From Oceanococcus atlanticus (GTDB taxonomy: Bacteria; Pseudomonadota; Gammaproteobacteria; Nevskiales; Oceanococcaceae), in the NCBI RefSeq assembly GCF_002088235.1, contig NZ_AQQV01000003.1, forward strand, positions 620,001 through 684,000: a stretch of 64,000 bases of DNA. The letters run 5' to 3'. Both the position numbers and the translations under genes were made by a program. The notes beneath the pieces were generated by a model. It was not told the origin of the DNA, searched no databases, and worked only from the letters and a program-made list of their open reading frames with translations. Shown in pieces: positions 38,138 to 47,509 of the stretch (positions within the stretch are counted from its first letter, which is position 1; every line of letters begins with the position of its first letter).

Positions 38138-38764
38138 CTAAGCGTCGGCCTTTGTCACAGCGGGGCTGTACCAATCGCTCATGTCGTCGTACATCTCACC
38201 ACGGAGCAGATGCATGGGCGCCTTGTGGTAAATCTTGATGTCGTGAAAGGGGTCGGTGAGGATTTTGCAAGCCCAGACCAAGCCAGACTGCACACCCATC
38301 AAAAAGAACAGGTGCAGGGTGCGGAAAATCACTGCACCGATTCCAACGATCAACCACAGAATCGACGTGTTGTAGAGCAGCCCCCGGGCGGTTTCCTCCG
38401 GGCTGAAGAAACCAAAAAAATCAGGGCGCAAAGCCAATACCACAGGAACCGCTCCCCATACGCTGAGCAAAACCACTTTGCGCTGCAGGTTGTAGCCCAC
38501 TTTCACGCTTTCCTTGAACTCATGCGTGGCCTTGTTGACGTCATCATAAGTCTTGGGCTCAAAGAAAAAATGCCCGATCTGACGCAGCACCATGGCCAGC
38601 ATCCAACCCACCATGACCGCCAGCACCGGATTGATGAAAAGCAAGGCGTAGCTGGTCAGAAAGCAGCAGGCGCTGACCAGATGCAGCGCTTGGTTGATCC
38701 GGCTGTGGTGGTAGTAGCGATGGTCATCCCATCGTTGCTTTTGCAGTTCTTCAAAAAAATTCAT
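38138..38764 (-). CDS. Membrane protein with Mpo1/DUF962-like histidine motifs
   Basis: A 208-residue protein with about four helices. The N-terminal YYHHSRINQALHLVSA (about 17-32) and LRQIGHFFFEPKTYDDV (about 61-77) recall the H-xxx-N-xx-LH and GHxxxE motifs of DUF962/Mpo1 proteins, which in yeast are iron-dependent dioxygenases that shorten 2-hydroxy fatty acids. The C-terminal half (HLFFLMGVQSGLVWACKILTDPFHDIKIYHKAPMHLLRGE) is unlike standard DUF962. GAGG lies 8 nt before ATG 38764. It is 9 nt downstream of psd and probably part of the same operon. The resemblance is moderate; a fatty-acid or lipid-modifying role is a hypothesis from motif and context. Confidence 0.65.
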   Translation of the reverse strand: MNFFEELQKQRWDDHRYYHHSRINQALHLVSACCFLTSYALLFINPVLAVMVGWMLAMVLRQIGHFFFEPKTYDDVNKATHEFKESVKVGYNLQRKVVLLSVWGAVPVVLALRPDFFGFFSPEETARGLLYNTSILWLIVGIGAVIFRTLHLFFLMGVQSGLVWACKILTDPFHDIKIYHKAPMHLLRGEMYDDMSDWYSPAVTKADA

Positions 38765-38773
38765 AGGAAAGCC

Positions 38774-39658
38774 TCAGAGAGCATCTGGAGTGGTCGAACT
38801 GTCGCTGAGCAAAGGTTCGCCCATACGAATCACTACACCTGGCTCACGCCCGGGCAGCAGTTCAAAATTTTTGGTCGCAAACAGCACGATGGTGGAGCCG
38901 TGCTGGAAATAGCCGATCTCATCGCCTTTGCTGTACTGCTCCGAAATTGCAATGCGATTGGGCCCGGCGTAACTCAAATCCAGGGGCTCATCGAGCCCGT
39001 GAAACTGCATACTGGCAACTAAAATGGCCGCCACCGGGACCAGACACACACTGCCTGCAGTTGCCGTATCGACCAGCGGCACCACGGCCCGCTCATTGCG
39101 GCAATAGAGCTTTTCTATACGTTTGAGCGCGGGCGGATTAACGTTCCAGGTGTCACCTGAGACGTATTCGATCTGCTGGATCGTGCAATCCACCGGCGCA
39201 TGAAAGCGGTGATACATGCTCGACTTCAGGCGTAAGGTCACATACACCCCGTCCTGGTATTTCTGCTGGATTTGCGGATCGGGTATCAGCTCATCCAGTT
39301 CATAGGGATAGCCTTTGGCTTGGAACACCGTACGCCCGCGAATCTCACCGCACTCGCCAATCACCGCGTCGCACGGGCTGATCAGAATGTTCGGGCGCGT
39401 ATCAACAGGCCGCGCTCCAGGGCGTAAACGACGGATGAAACAAGCGCGCAAACTGTTGAACTGCTGTTGCTCAGCTTCATCCAGGCGCAGATCGTCCGCA
39501 AATCGTTGCCACAATGCGATCGAGACACGGGCGAGCCAGCGATTTTCGATGCGACTAAACCAGCCCATGAACCGTGTCAGGGCATGGCGTGGCAGGCGAT
39601 TGGTCAGCAGAAAATTGAGCTGCTCCCATTGATCCAGCTTGCGAACGGAGCTGTTCAT
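38774..39658 (-). CDS. Phosphatidylserine decarboxylase (pyruvoyl enzyme), proenzyme
   Basis: A 294-residue PSD proenzyme. Catalytic features are visible: SPCDA with Asp97, MYHRFHAPVDC with His150 and His153, and the self-cleavage site HGST (residues 253-256), which yields the pyruvoyl group from Ser255; His replaces the usual Leu of LGST. It makes phosphatidylethanolamine from phosphatidylserine at the inner membrane, or decarboxylates a related serine-headed lipid. Its start codon overlaps the stop of the PHP-glycosyltransferase gene by 4 nt, tying it to that pathway. This may be a second PSD; the genome's housekeeping gene is not in the window. Confidence 0.9.
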   Translation of the reverse strand: MNSSVRKLDQWEQLNFLLTNRLPRHALTRFMGWFSRIENRWLARVSIALWQRFADDLRLDEAEQQQFNSLRACFIRRLRPGARPVDTRPNILISPCDAVIGECGEIRGRTVFQAKGYPYELDELIPDPQIQQKYQDGVYVTLRLKSSMYHRFHAPVDCTIQQIEYVSGDTWNVNPPALKRIEKLYCRNERAVVPLVDTATAGSVCLVPVAAILVASMQFHGLDEPLDLSYAGPNRIAISEQYSKGDEIGYFQHGSTIVLFATKNFELLPGREPGVVIRMGEPLLSDSSTTPDAL

Positions 39659-42369
39659 ACCTGTGCCGCCGGTTGCGCGACATCACCAGTCTCGGCAGCA
39701 AGGCCAAGCTGCTCGAGAAACCTCTGCATGATCGGCTCAGCGGCGTAGTCACGCACGCGCACGCGCGCCGCCTCCGCCATATCGGCGTGACGTTGGCGTT
39801 GCTCAAAGTGCTCCACGATGGCCTGGACCATCGCGGCCTGGGTATCGACCAGATAACCATTGCGCCCGTGCTGGATAATGTCCTTGGGGCCCTTGCAGTC
39901 ATAGCTGACCACAGGCATCCCTTGGGTGAAAGCTTCCAGGATCACATTGCCAAAGGTGTCGAAACGCGACGGAAATACAAACAGATCCAGCCCGGCATAA
40001 AGCTGAGCAATACGTTGACGATCAACCCAGCCCAGAAACAGTGCATCAGGACAGGCTTGCTTCAAAGCATCTTCATCCGGCCCCACACCGGCAATCACCA
40101 GGCGCAGATCAGGCACGCGGGCACGCGCCTGACGGTAGATGTCCGGCAACTCTAAAATGCCCTTTTCGCGACTCAAGCGGCAGGCCACAAACAGCACAGG
40201 CGTGGCCTGGTCAGCATCATCAAACAGGCTCGACTTGAGGGTGAGATCCCGAGGCTGTTGCTGATGATCCTCCACATGATGTGCAGTCAAATGAACACGA
40301 GATTCGGGTAGACCCATGGCCGCACTGGTCAACCAGTTCTTGTGGTCGGAATTGAGCACAAACACACCGTCGAACTGGTGATACAGGGCGCGCAGCAAGC
40401 GGCGTACACGGTCCTGCTCGTGCGCGTTCAACGACGTGGTGTGGCGGATGAAATCCAGCCAATCGGTGTGCATGAAGAAATACACCGGCACGTTGAACAT
40501 GATTTTGAGAAACAAGGCCACAGCAACCATCGGACCTTCGGTCGAACAGATCACACGGTCATACCCGCCGCGATAGAACAGGCGCGCAATTTCCAGCACG
40601 TCCGGCACCCGAATCGGCTGCTGCTGATATTGCGGTAGGGCAAAATTCACCAACGGGCGGACCACATGCAGATGACGATCCGGCTCGGCATTTTCATGAC
40701 AGATCAGGAAATCCAGCGCGTGATCCTGACGCTGAATTTCAGCCAGCTTGCCCGACAAGGAATGTGACACTCCATTGCGGTCACGCAAAGTGTCTGTCAG
40801 ATACAGCCCTCGCCTCTGATGCTGGTTGCGCCCCAGATGCTCGGCAAAGGCGTTGAGAAAAGGCCGGTTCTTGTACAGCGCGTTGGCGCTGGCCAATTGC
40901 GCCCCCGCCAGCACCAGCATCATCAAGGTTGGAAAAGACAGGCTGTCCAGTACCTCACCAACATTGACGCCGCTGATGTTCTTACCGCGTGGCGAGCGCC
41001 CATAGGCCAAAGCTGACAACTGCAAGGGCAGTTCGAAGCTGCGTGTCAGTTGCTCAGCGCTCAGCTCTTCGATACGCAGCTGCCCGCGTTTTTCGAAGCA
41101 TTTGTTCAAGCGCTTGATCGACAGGCGTGAAAGCTGGTGGAACAAAACCGCAATAGCGTCATCCACCGTCTGCTCAAACTCAGCCGGCGTGGTTTGGCGA
41201 GCTTGTGCGATACGCTCAAGCTCACGCACGCAGAACTGGTAATCCTGGGAAACATTCCACTTGAGCAAACGGCCAGGGCGCTTGCCATGTAAAGCATCAT
41301 GAACAAGCCCGACAAAGCGCTTGGTTTTCTTGTGGTGCTTGATTTCCAGCAACAGATTGCCGATGGCAAGACAGGCCAGCTTGTCACTGGCCTCGCCGCG
41401 ATGAAGCACCAGACGCAACAGCCCCGGATCCTTCATATGCGTGGTGATCTGCACGAAGTAGTCGAGCAATGCGGTGCTCAAGCGCTCGTTTTCCGCCACG
41501 CTGCCATAAGGCGAGACCTGGCCTGTTCGCAGCGCTTCCAGCGCCAGCTGGGACAAGGGCTCCGTGGCCCGGCGCCGATCCAGATCGGCAACGTACAGGC
41601 GGCTGCCACACTGGCCGGCGGTCAGCCCCATGTGATCGTCGGAACCACCGGTCAGCACCTTGGGCTTTTCCGGATCAACCCCGAAATCGGCTGGGTCAAG
41701 ACCATGTGCACGCCGCCAGTCATCAAGCTGCTCTGGCTGCAGTGATTGCACCCAGTTGAGCGTCAGCACGCTTTGCCACAAGTCGCGCTGCCCATTGAGC
41801 ACTTCGAAGCGCTGAAACATCAGTGCCAGTTTCTGGAACAGCACCAGATCGATATGTTCGTTGCGCGTGTAGAAATACAACGGATGAGGCAACACCAGAG
41901 GGATGTTTTCCTGCGCCGCAAAGCGAACAAATTCATAAACGTTGCCGCGCTTGGCCTGAAACGCGACTTCCTGGGCCGGCGTAAACCCGTAAGCCAGCAC
42001 GTGCAGATACAGGTCGTATTCGGGAAACAGGCAGGTGAACTCGGCCGCCGACAGCACATCTTCGCCGCGCTCCATCAATTCCCAGCAAGACCGTGCGTTA
42101 TTGTGGTTGGTCACGGTCACCACATCACAGCCGCTGCGTCGGAGTTGACGCACCAGGGACTTGGTTTTCAGCCAGGTTTCGGGCAGGCCGAGCAAACGTC
42201 CCCATAGTTCGTCCGGCACATCACTGTTGCGATCGTGACAATGCAGGTCAATACGCAGGCAGTCCTTATCGGCAAAGCGCAACTGCTCCGCGCTCAGAAA
42301 ATGATCGAATTCGGCGCGTAGCTGATCGCGAAAGGAGTAACCGCCCGCACCCGGCCGCTGCGCAGTCAT
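39655..42369 (-). CDS. Fusion of PHP-domain phosphoesterase and GT4 glycosyltransferase
   Basis: A 904-residue two-domain protein. Residues ~38-300 are a PHP-type metallophosphoesterase domain: DLHCHDRNSD (His43, His45), VTVTNHNN (His89), LVLPHPLY (His162) and GGSDDHMGLT (Asp244, His246) supply the usual metal ligands. A linker of ~250 residues follows. From about 590 to 880 is a GT-B, GT4-like glycosyltransferase: VICSTEGPMVAVALFLKI, FVACRLSREKGILELPDIY, RLVIAGVGPDE and FPSRFDTFGNVILEAFTQGMPVV with the donor-binding E-x7-E type motif. Both active sites look intact. It overlaps the aminotransferase gene upstream and psd downstream by 4 nt each. It may transfer a sugar to a lipid or soluble acceptor after the PHP domain removes a phosphate; this is inference. 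Confidence 0.88.
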   Translation of the reverse strand: MTAQRPGAGGYSFRDQLRAEFDHFLSAEQLRFADKDCLRIDLHCHDRNSDVPDELWGRLLGLPETWLKTKSLVRQLRRSGCDVVTVTNHNNARSCWELMERGEDVLSAAEFTCLFPEYDLYLHVLAYGFTPAQEVAFQAKRGNVYEFVRFAAQENIPLVLPHPLYFYTRNEHIDLVLFQKLALMFQRFEVLNGQRDLWQSVLTLNWVQSLQPEQLDDWRRAHGLDPADFGVDPEKPKVLTGGSDDHMGLTAGQCGSRLYVADLDRRRATEPLSQLALEALRTGQVSPYGSVAENERLSTALLDYFVQITTHMKDPGLLRLVLHRGEASDKLACLAIGNLLLEIKHHKKTKRFVGLVHDALHGKRPGRLLKWNVSQDYQFCVRELERIAQARQTTPAEFEQTVDDAIAVLFHQLSRLSIKRLNKCFEKRGQLRIEELSAEQLTRSFELPLQLSALAYGRSPRGKNISGVNVGEVLDSLSFPTLMMLVLAGAQLASANALYKNRPFLNAFAEHLGRNQHQRRGLYLTDTLRDRNGVSHSLSGKLAEIQRQDHALDFLICHENAEPDRHLHVVRPLVNFALPQYQQQPIRVPDVLEIARLFYRGGYDRVICSTEGPMVAVALFLKIMFNVPVYFFMHTDWLDFIRHTTSLNAHEQDRVRRLLRALYHQFDGVFVLNSDHKNWLTSAAMGLPESRVHLTAHHVEDHQQQPRDLTLKSSLFDDADQATPVLFVACRLSREKGILELPDIYRQARARVPDLRLVIAGVGPDEDALKQACPDALFLGWVDRQRIAQLYAGLDLFVFPSRFDTFGNVILEAFTQGMPVVSYDCKGPKDIIQHGRNGYLVDTQAAMVQAIVEHFEQRQRHADMAEAARVRVRDYAAEPIMQRFLEQLGLAAETGDVAQPAAQV

Positions 42370-44048
42370 GACAGATCCCCATTGACCTGCGCAACCTGCT
42401 CCGGCGGGCGCATAGCGCGCAAAGCAAACTTGCTCCGCAGCACATCAAGCGCGAAGCGTCGAACAATCCAGCGGTTACTGAGATGCGCCCCTGGCCACCA
42501 CCAACCGTCCTGATTCATACGCGTGGCCGCCGCAATCAAGCGACGGCCAATCTCGGCGAATTCCTCGTCGCTGTAGGCCAGGCTCATAATCAAACGCCCG
42601 GTACCGGTCCAACCCAGCTCCAGTCCGGCTTCGCGCAGATAGAACTGGAACATCCAGTTGTAGCGCGATGGCTGGGTATAAAGCACCGTGATCACGCTGT
42701 GCATGTTGGCCAGCTTGATCGGCAGACGCTGCTCGGCCAGCTGCTCATTCAGCGCGCTCACCCGGGCTTGCCAGAGCGCATCAGCAGCGGCATAGCACTG
42801 CCCCGCCTCATCCGACTGCGCGTAAGCCAAGAACGTCCGCATGCTGCTCATGACATATGGATGGGCGTTGAAGGTGCCGCGCGCAAAGCACACATTGGCC
42901 GGTTGTTCGGGCCGAAAACGCGCCATCAATGCATGGCGCCCACACAGCACACCTATGGGCAACCCCCCGCCCAAGGTTTTGCCGTAAGTGACCATGTCGG
43001 CCTGCACACCGAAGTATTCCTGAGCACCACGCAAGCCCAGGCGAAATCCCGTGAAGACCTCATCGAAGATCAGAACAATGCCGCGGCGCGTGCAAATGTC
43101 ACGAATTTTCTTCAACCACACGGTGTAGCGTTCACGCTCAAAATCAGTGCTTCGACGACTGCTCAGCAATGTCGAGTCACCCGGCGCATCTCTGTTTGGG
43201 TGCATCGCCTGCATCGGGTTGATCAGTACGCAGGCGATGTCCTTGCGCGTGGCCAACACCGCCAGGGTCTTGTCGCTGAGGTCGGCCAAGGTGTACACAT
43301 CATTCACCTTGCGTGAGTTGCCCACCCCGGGTTGCACCCCATCCCACCAGCCGTGGTAGGAACCGCACAGACGAACAAGATGGCTGCGCCGCGTGTGATA
43401 TCTGGCCAATCGCACCGCCTGCATGACGGCTTCGGTGCCCGACATATGAAACGACACCTCATCCAGGCCCGAAATGCGTCGCAAGGCGGCCACGTTGTAC
43501 TGGATGTCCGGATGGTAAGGACCGAGCACCGGCCCCAGGTCTTTGGCGCGCTCAAACCCCGCCGCCAGGCATTGCTTGTAGAACCCATATCCGAATACGT
43601 TTACGCCGTACGAACCCGACAGGTCGTAACGCCACTGGCCATCCAGATCACAGATCTGATTGCCGCGCGTTTCCTGCGCCAGGCTGCCGTAGCGCAAGGC
43701 TGCGGGCAGGCCATCGCGATAAGGAAACGGCACCCGATAGCGTGCCGTGAAGGCAACATCAGACACTTGCGATTCAAGCTCGCGGCTGGCGCGTAAAACG
43801 TGCGCCGAGCGCTCTGAAGCCCCGGCCTGAAGACGTTCTAACGCGGCGCGACGCTGCTGCGCGATCTCTTCAGGGGCATCATCGGTTTGAAAGAATGCAT
43901 CTGAGCTGTAACGAAAATCCGGAACCAGCCGTGCAATGCGTCGACTCATACGCGCATGACCGCGAACTGAGGGATGTTTCGCAGCCGACAGGCGTAAGCG
44001 GATGATCACCCGGGGGATCAATACGATGGCGCCTACAGCAAGGGCCAT
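42366..44048 (-). CDS. Membrane-anchored class III aminotransferase (glutamate-1-semialdehyde aminomutase-like)
   Basis: A 560-residue PLP enzyme. Residues ~3-20 (LAVGAIVLIPRVIIRL) form an N-terminal hydrophobic anchor, absent from soluble relatives. The class III core includes FHMSGTEAVMQAVRLARYHT, CGSYHGWWDG, VLIFDEVFTGFRLG and the Schiff-base Lys in MVTYGKTLGGGLPIG. The C-terminal ~70 residues are extra. Enzymes of this group transfer or shift amino groups on sugars, keto acids or aldehydes. ATG 44048 (or TTG 44051) keeps the anchor; ATG 43949 would remove it. It leads a run with 4-nt overlaps into the PHP-glycosyltransferase and psd genes, so a role in making an amino-modified lipid head group is plausible. 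Confidence 0.85.
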   Translation of the reverse strand: MALAVGAIVLIPRVIIRLRLSAAKHPSVRGHARMSRRIARLVPDFRYSSDAFFQTDDAPEEIAQQRRAALERLQAGASERSAHVLRASRELESQVSDVAFTARYRVPFPYRDGLPAALRYGSLAQETRGNQICDLDGQWRYDLSGSYGVNVFGYGFYKQCLAAGFERAKDLGPVLGPYHPDIQYNVAALRRISGLDEVSFHMSGTEAVMQAVRLARYHTRRSHLVRLCGSYHGWWDGVQPGVGNSRKVNDVYTLADLSDKTLAVLATRKDIACVLINPMQAMHPNRDAPGDSTLLSSRRSTDFERERYTVWLKKIRDICTRRGIVLIFDEVFTGFRLGLRGAQEYFGVQADMVTYGKTLGGGLPIGVLCGRHALMARFRPEQPANVCFARGTFNAHPYVMSSMRTFLAYAQSDEAGQCYAAADALWQARVSALNEQLAEQRLPIKLANMHSVITVLYTQPSRYNWMFQFYLREAGLELGWTGTGRLIMSLAYSDEEFAEIGRRLIAAATRMNQDGWWWPGAHLSNRWIVRRFALDVLRSKFALRAMRPPEQVAQVNGDLS

Positions 44049-44188
44049 CAACGTTATGTTGGCAGAGATAGCGCAAGTTCCTGATGTATCGGTACAACTG
44101 ACCGCACATCACTAGCCTGCAAAACTTGCATGGCGAATTTATGACGATGCGCCGCACACCGCCTGCCAACGCTGCCTGCATGCGCTAT

Positions 44189-45100
44189 TCAGCGTGCCTT
44201 TGCCGATTCCGGGCCCTGTCGTCGCGCAAGCCCTACGAAGGCCTGCAGATAATCGAGCTGGGCATCTGCATCGCGATAGCCGAGGAAAATTTGCTTGTCC
44301 ACGCCGTGCGGCCCCAAACGCACCGGGATCACGCCAAAACGCTCGGCGTTGTCTTCAACCAACCAGCGCGGAAGCGCAGCCACACCCCGCCCACTGGCCA
44401 CCATTTGCAACATGATGTCTGTGGTTTCGATGGGTTTGTGGCGGCGAGGCGCGGCCCCGGCGGGGGTCAAAAACCGCGTGTAGATATCCAGCCGATCAGG
44501 GCTGACCGGGTAGGTAATCAGCGTTTCGGCCGACAAATCGTCAGGCAAGACGTGCTCAACCTGGCTCAACGCATGTGTGGACGAAACCACCAGAACCTGC
44601 TCGTAATCGAACACTGGCTCAAACTGCAAACCGGTTTTATAAAGCGGGTCAGGTGTGACCAGCATGTCGATGTCATAGCCAAACAATGCACCAATGCCGC
44701 CGAACTGAAATTTCTGTTTGACGTCGACATCCACGCCCGGCCAGGCCTGCAGATACGGCGCCACCACCTTGAGCAACCACTGGTAGCAGGGATGGCACTC
44801 CATCCCGAAACGTAAGGTGCCGCGCTCGCCTCGCGCAAACTGCAGCAAACGCTGCTCCAGGTGTTCAAGCTGGGGCAGCAAACGCGCCGATGCGGCCAGC
44901 AACAACTGGCCGGCCTGAGTCGGTTGCAGGCGACGACCTTCACGTCGCCAAATCGCCGTTCCCAGCTGGTCCTCGAGCTTGCGCACGCTATGGCTCAGGG
45001 CCGATTGGGTGAGATGCAGCTGATCCGCAGCCGCCGTCAGCGAGCCCAGCTCGTCAACCGCCGCGATGATCTCCAGATGTTTGCGCTCAAGTATGCTCAT
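44189..45100 (-). CDS. metR: MetR, LysR-type activator of methionine genes
   Basis: A 303-residue LysR-type regulator. The HTH (LERKHLEIIAAVDELGSLTAAADQLHLTQSALSHSVRKLEDQLG) is at 4-48 and the effector domain carries the MetR pattern FGMECHPCYQWL. MetR with homocysteine activates metE and often glyA. It is divergent from metE, with a perfect TGAA-N5-TTCA site between the two starts. That site also lies close to its own start, giving autoregulation. Annotation is secure from sequence plus context. Confidence 0.96.
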   Translation of the reverse strand: MSILERKHLEIIAAVDELGSLTAAADQLHLTQSALSHSVRKLEDQLGTAIWRREGRRLQPTQAGQLLLAASARLLPQLEHLEQRLLQFARGERGTLRFGMECHPCYQWLLKVVAPYLQAWPGVDVDVKQKFQFGGIGALFGYDIDMLVTPDPLYKTGLQFEPVFDYEQVLVVSSTHALSQVEHVLPDDLSAETLITYPVSPDRLDIYTRFLTPAGAAPRRHKPIETTDIMLQMVASGRGVAALPRWLVEDNAERFGVIPVRLGPHGVDKQIFLGYRDADAQLDYLQAFVGLARRQGPESAKAR

Positions 45101-45109
45101 TTCATTTCA

Positions 45110-45122
45110 TGAAAGAAATTCA
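45110..45122. promoter_or_regulatory. MetR-binding site between metR and metE
   Basis: TGAA (45110-45113), 5 nt and TTCA (45119-45122) match the MetR consensus TGAA-N5-TTCA exactly. The site is 10 bp from the metR start and 84 bp from the metE start, inside an AT-rich stretch that must carry both promoters. Confidence 0.88.
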
Positions 45123-45205
45123 ACTATTGATTAGAAATTAACATTTTTATTCATGTCGCGTGCTGGCTAGCATGCTGCGCATTCTTACTTGCGAGCACGC
45201 TCAAC

Positions 45206-47500
45206 ATGGCATGGACACACAATCTTGGTTTTCCCCGCATCGGCGCCAGACGCGAACTCAAATTTGCTCAGGAAGCCTATTGGAAAGGTCAGACTTCATG
45301 CTATGAGCTGAAAAACGCTGGGGTTAAGCTGCGTCAGCGGCATTGGCAGGAACAGCAACAGCTGGACCTCGTCCCGGTCGGCGATTTTTCGTTTTACGAT
45401 CAAATGCTCGACATGAGCTTTACCCTGGGCAACCTGCCCCGCCGGGTGCTGGCCCTGCCCGGCGACAGTCTGGACAATTATTTTCGTGTGGCGCGCGGGC
45501 GCAGCTCGCAAGACGCCGAAGAACAGGCCGGCTGCTGCGACGGCGTGGCGGCGGGCGAGATGACCAAGTGGTTCGATACCAACTACCACTACATCGTCCC
45601 GGAAGTCGACGCCGATACCCGCTTCAGCCTCGATGCGTCACGCTTGCTCGACCAGCTGGCTGAGGCACACGCGCTTGGGGTCAACGCAAAACCCGTGATC
45701 ATTGGGCCGCTCACCTATCTGGCCCTGAGCAAAGCCCAGGATGGGTCCAATCCACTGGATTTGCTGCCGCGTCTTTTGCCGGTCTATGCACAGTTGCTGT
45801 CCACCCTGGCCAAAGCAGGCGCACAGTGGGTACAAATTGACGAGCCGATTCTGGTCAGCGAACTGGATGCGGATTGGCAACATGCCTTCAACACGTCCTA
45901 TCACGAACTGAAGAGCTGCCCAATCAAGCTGCTTGTGGCGACCTACTTCGGCCAGCTCAAAGAGAACGCATACCTGGCGGCCAATCTACCTGTCGCTGGC
46001 CTGCACCTTGATGCGATCAATGGCAAAGATGATGTGCTTCCGGTTATCGGCATGCTGGCCGAGCACAAAGTGCTATCGCTGGGCGTAATCAACGGACGCA
46101 ACATCTGGAAAACCGATCTGATTGGCTTGCTCGACTGGCTGGAGCCGCTGGCGCAGCGCCTCGGCGAGCGACTCTGGATCGCCCCGTCCTGCTCTTTGCT
46201 GCATGTACCGGTCGATCTGGGCAGCGAGACCAAGCTCGACCCGGAGATCAAAACATGGCTCGCCTTCGCGGTGCAGAAGCTGGAAGAACTCCGTGTGCTG
46301 GGCGTCGCCTTGAACCAGGGCCGCGAGGCAGTCACCGACGCATTGCAGGCCAACCAGCGCGCATTCGCCTCGCGCCGTGCATCGACACGCGTAACCAACC
46401 CCGCCGTGCGCGAGGCGCTGGCGCAGATTGACCCACGTCTTGAGCACCGCCACAGCACCTACGCCAAGCGCGCGGCCCGCCAGGCCGCCCACCTGAACCT
46501 GCCCTCCTACCCGACCACCACGATCGGCTCATTCCCGCAGACCGCCGAGATTCGCCAAGTGCGGCGACAGTTCAAGGCCGGAACTGTCGATGCCGACACC
46601 TATAAACAAGCGATGCGCGAAGAGATTGCACGCAGCGTTCGCGAGCAGGAAGCCCTGGGACTGGACGTGCTGGTCCATGGTGAGGCGGAACGCAACGACA
46701 TGGTCGAATACTTCGGCGAACAACTGGAAGGCTACGCTTTCAGCCAGTTCGGTTGGGTTCAGTCTTACGGCTCACGTTGCGTCAAACCGCCAATCCTGTT
46801 TGGCGACATCAGCCGCCCTCAGGCGATGACAGTCGACTGGATTGGCTACGCCCAGTCGCTGACCAATAAACCCATGAAAGGCATGCTGACCGGGCCGGTG
46901 ACCATCCTCAACTGGTCGTTCGTACGCGATGATCAACCGCGTTCCGAATCCTGCAAGCAACTGGCCCTGGCGATCCGTCAGGAGGTGCTCGACCTGGAAC
47001 AGGCCGGTGTACGCGTGATTCAGATCGACGAGGCCGCTTTGCGCGAAGGTCTGCCGCTACGCCGTACGCAGTGGCAGGACTACCTCGACTGGGCGGTGGC
47101 CTGCTTCCGCATCGCCGCCAACGGCGTGTCGGATGAAACGCAGATTCACACCCATATGTGCTACTCGGAATTCAACGACATCATCCAATCCATCGCCGCC
47201 ATGGATGCCGATGTCATCACGATCGAAACCTCGCGCTCCAACATGGAACTGCTTGATGCATTCGAGCACTTCGAGTACCCCAATGACATCGGCCCCGGCG
47301 TGTACGACATCCACTCACCGAACATTCCGGACACCGGCTGGATGGTCGAGTTGATGAGAAAAGCCGCCGAGCGAATTCCGGCAGAGCGCCTGTGGATCAA
47401 CCCGGACTGCGGCCTTAAAACGCGCCAATGGGACGAGGTCCGTCCGGCGCTGAGCAACATGGTTGCCGCGGCCAAAACCCTGCGCGCCAGCGCCTCCTGA
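45206..47500 (+). CDS. metE: Cobalamin-independent methionine synthase
   Basis: A 764-residue MetE, full length. It moves the methyl group of 5-methyltetrahydropteroyl-triglutamate to homocysteine. The N-terminal half starts [22 protein letters not shown]. The C-terminal catalytic half has the family motif [17 protein letters not shown], then the zinc ligands in [12 protein letters not shown] (His, Cys) and the late Cys in [12 protein letters not shown] 45206 is the standard start. It lies under the MetR site and is followed 10 nt later by glyA, so the enzyme and its one-carbon supply are probably cotranscribed. Presence of metE implies methionine synthesis without vitamin B12. Confidence 0.97.
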   Translation: MAWTHNLGFPRIGARRELKFAQEAYWKGQTSCYELKNAGVKLRQRHWQEQQQLDLVPVGDFSFYDQMLDMSFTLGNLPRRVLALPGDSLDNYFRVARGRSSQDAEEQAGCCDGVAAGEMTKWFDTNYHYIVPEVDADTRFSLDASRLLDQLAEAHALGVNAKPVIIGPLTYLALSKAQDGSNPLDLLPRLLPVYAQLLSTLAKAGAQWVQIDEPILVSELDADWQHAFNTSYHELKSCPIKLLVATYFGQLKENAYLAANLPVAGLHLDAINGKDDVLPVIGMLAEHKVLSLGVINGRNIWKTDLIGLLDWLEPLAQRLGERLWIAPSCSLLHVPVDLGSETKLDPEIKTWLAFAVQKLEELRVLGVALNQGREAVTDALQANQRAFASRRASTRVTNPAVREALAQIDPRLEHRHSTYAKRAARQAAHLNLPSYPTTTIGSFPQTAEIRQVRRQFKAGTVDADTYKQAMREEIARSVREQEALGLDVLVHGEAERNDMVEYFGEQLEGYAFSQFGWVQSYGSRCVKPPILFGDISRPQAMTVDWIGYAQSLTNKPMKGMLTGPVTILNWSFVRDDQPRSESCKQLALAIRQEVLDLEQAGVRVIQIDEAALREGLPLRRTQWQDYLDWAVACFRIAANGVSDETQIHTHMCYSEFNDIIQSIAAMDADVITIETSRSNMELLDAFEHFEYPNDIGPGVYDIHSPNIPDTGWMVELMRKAAERIPAERLWINPDCGLKTRQWDEVRPALSNMVAAAKTLRASAS

Positions 47501-47509
47501 GGATCGTCC

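Noticed and set aside
37439-39022. A 527-residue rightward frame over the methyltransferase, Mpo1-like and PSD genes
   Set aside because: It is antisense to three genes with clear families, crosses an intrinsic terminator, and has Gln/His-rich, motif-free content.
45123-45205. SAM or cobalamin riboswitch before metE
   Set aside because: The leader is short, AT-rich and lacks any riboswitch core; the MetR site explains the control.
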